Assembly: GCF_000719345.1 (NCBI RefSeq) | Contig: NZ_JOFX01000009.1 | Span: forward strand, 1 to 64,000 | Origin: Streptomyces sp. NRRL F-2664 | GTDB taxonomy: Bacteria > Actinomycetota > Actinomycetes > Streptomycetales > Streptomycetaceae | Direction: 5' to 3' | Length of the DNA stretch: 64,000 nucleotides | Shown here: positions 63,252 to 64,000 of the stretch, one piece after another | Numbering within the stretch: position 1 is the first letter of the stretch | How the letters are laid out: every line of letters starts with the position of its first letter | The notes under the pieces: generated by a model | Told to the model about the DNA's origin: nothing | Database searches by the model: none | What the model saw: the letters and a program-made list of their open reading frames with translations, nothing else | Translations under genes and position numbers: made by a program

Positions 63252-63835
63252 GCGCCTGCTCCCAACAGGTATGCGCGGCACCGGGTGCCGATGACTTCAC
63301 CGGAGAAGCGGGGACGGCGTCCGTAGACCACCCAGGTGGTGGTCACCGCGCCGATGTAGCGGTCCAGCCGCAGCGCCCCGTTCGACTTCTCCAGGTATTC
63401 GAGGTGGGTCAGCCCGGAGTCGTACGCCCCTGCCAGCAGCTGGGCGCCGACCACGGGCTTGGAGGCCACGGGGATCACCTCCTCCCACTGCGACACGTCG
63501 ACGTAGCCGGCGGTGGCGGGGACCAGTCCGAGGGAGCGGGGCCGCTCCACGTCGGCGCGGCTGAGGAGCACCAGTTCCTTCGTCGGGTGGACGAAGGTGT
63601 CCACCACGTGGACTTCGCTGAAGTACCGCTCGGTGAGCAGGTGCACCTCGGGGTGGGCGCTGCACTGCACGAGGTAGTCGGACTCCCCGCGCCGCACGCG
63701 TTCCAGGCCGTCGTGCAGGTCGAGGGTGAGGTCGATGCGGGCCTCGTCCTCGATGCCCTGGAAGGCGAAGTAGCGCTGCAGGGCGTTCTCGTGGCAGCTG
63801 CCCTCGGGACCGAGGGTGGTGAAGGTCAGGGTCAT
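63248..63835 (-). CDS. BacA/SalX-like prephenate decarboxylase
   Basis: The 195-residue protein matches the stand-alone prephenate-dehydratase-like fold: F-T-T-L-G-P-E-G-S-C-H-E-N at the N terminus, then a D-L-H-D-G-L segment. Unlike prephenate dehydratase it has no ACT domain and lacks the T-R-F motif; the equivalent segment is T-T-W-V-V-Y-G. The same pattern is seen in BacA (bacilysin) and related prephenate decarboxylases, which remove CO2 without aromatising the ring. Here the likely substrate is prephenate or 4-amino-4-deoxyprephenate, giving a cyclohexadienyl pyruvate. Its stop overlaps the LeuA-like start. Confidence 0.85.
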   Translation of the reverse strand: MTLTFTTLGPEGSCHENALQRYFAFQGIEDEARIDLTLDLHDGLERVRRGESDYLVQCSAHPEVHLLTERYFSEVHVVDTFVHPTKELVLLSRADVERPRSLGLVPATAGYVDVSQWEEVIPVASKPVVGAQLLAGAYDSGLTHLEYLEKSNGALRLDRYIGAVTTTWVVYGRRPRFSGEVIGTRCRAYLLGAGA

Positions 63836-64000
63836 CGCAGTGCCTCCGTGCCGGCCGCCGCGGGAGCGTCGATGATCTCGTCCTCCAGGCGGCATGCCTC
63901 GTCGATGAGCAGGGTGGCCAGGGAGCGCATGAAGTCGGGCGAGAGGCCGAGCCGCTCGCCCCGGGCGGCATACGCCTCGCGGACCGCGGTGACGCGGTGC
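63832..64000 (-). CDS. Chorismate mutase-like protein (AroQ fold), 3' end only
   Basis: Only the last 55 or so residues are in the window; the start lies beyond 64000. The frame reads V-T-A-V-R-E-A-Y-A-A-R-G, then L-G-L-S-P-D-F-M-R-S-L-A-T-L-L-I-D-E-A-C-R-L-E, matching the C-terminal helix of AroQ-type chorismate mutases and of 4-amino-4-deoxychorismate mutases such as PapB. Given the BacA-like gene next to it (overlap ATGA), it should make prephenate or 4-amino-4-deoxyprephenate. Which of the two cannot be decided from this fragment. Confidence 0.75.
   Translation of the reverse strand, partial: HRVTAVREAYAARGERLGLSPDFMRSLATLLIDEACRLEDEIIDAPAAAGTEALR

Noticed and set aside
63248..63835. pheA (prephenate dehydratase) for phenylalanine synthesis
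   Set aside because: There is no ACT domain and no TRF motif, and the protein is about 100 residues shorter than PheA. Context also points to a decarboxylase.

Overview
This window is GC-rich actinobacterial chromosome, almost certainly Streptomyces. The signs are very high GC, many GTG starts with GGAGG-type ribosome sites, DUF397 and DUF5999 proteins, a WhiJ-like regulator trio, and a urease operon in the order ureABCFGD. No rRNA, tRNA or CRISPR array was seen. A 3' remnant of an IS481-type transposase lies at the extreme left edge.

Left part (about 0.1-28 kb) is core chromosome: a regulator trio (DUF397, XRE/DUF5753, RsbW-like ATPase), urease (2.2-6.8 kb), an acyltransferase, a CtaG-like protein, 6-phosphofructokinase, the GatD/MurT lipid II amidation pair, peptide deformylase, and a TetR/acyl-CoA dehydrogenase pair with palindromic operators. 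These are followed by an 840-bp GC-repeat tract with three 105-bp units, small conserved Streptomyces proteins, an NB-ARC/TPR protein, a fibronectin-III lipoprotein, and a five-gene nickel/peptide-type ABC importer. A sequence matching the Nur (nickel regulator) box sits just before the importer.

Right part (about 28 kb to the end) is a specialised-metabolism island. It opens with a secreted streptavidin paralogue (28.1 kb) carrying changes in its biotin pocket. Then come an MFS exporter, an SDR, a thiazoline-type NRPS (carrier-Cy-A(Cys)-PCP-E-like), a fatty-acyl-AMP-ligase-like enzyme, a P450 and an Sfp-type phosphopantetheinyl transferase. From beyond 64 kb back to 39.6 kb, all genes lie on the minus strand and are nearly all overlapping or a few bases apart: a chorismate-mutase-like protein, a BacA-like prephenate decarboxylase, a LeuA-like synthase, a methyltransferase, a FemX-like transferase, a fused LeuC-LeuD isomerase, a LeuB-like dehydrogenase, an IlvE-like aminotransferase, an ATP-grasp ligase, an MFS exporter, a class II DAHP synthase, an NRPS (A(Ser)-PCP-C-A-PCP), a PKS (KS-AT-KR-DH-ACP), a thioesterase and another MFS exporter.

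The simplest reading of the minus-strand half is biosynthesis of amiclenomycin, the cyclohexadienyl amino acid of the stravidin peptides. Shikimate flux is raised by DAHP synthase, (amino)chorismate is rearranged and decarboxylated without aromatisation, the side chain is lengthened by one carbon with leucine-type enzymes, transaminated, and built into a peptide by non-NRPS ligases. Stravidins block biotin synthesis and streptavidin sequesters biotin, so the two activities reinforce each other. A published stravidin cluster is, as I recall, flanked by streptavidin genes. The NRPS/PKS half is physically continuous with this pathway and its product is not obvious. Two apparent single-base frameshifts (PKS at 42929-42932, thioesterase at 40912-40915) are either sequence errors or recent decay.
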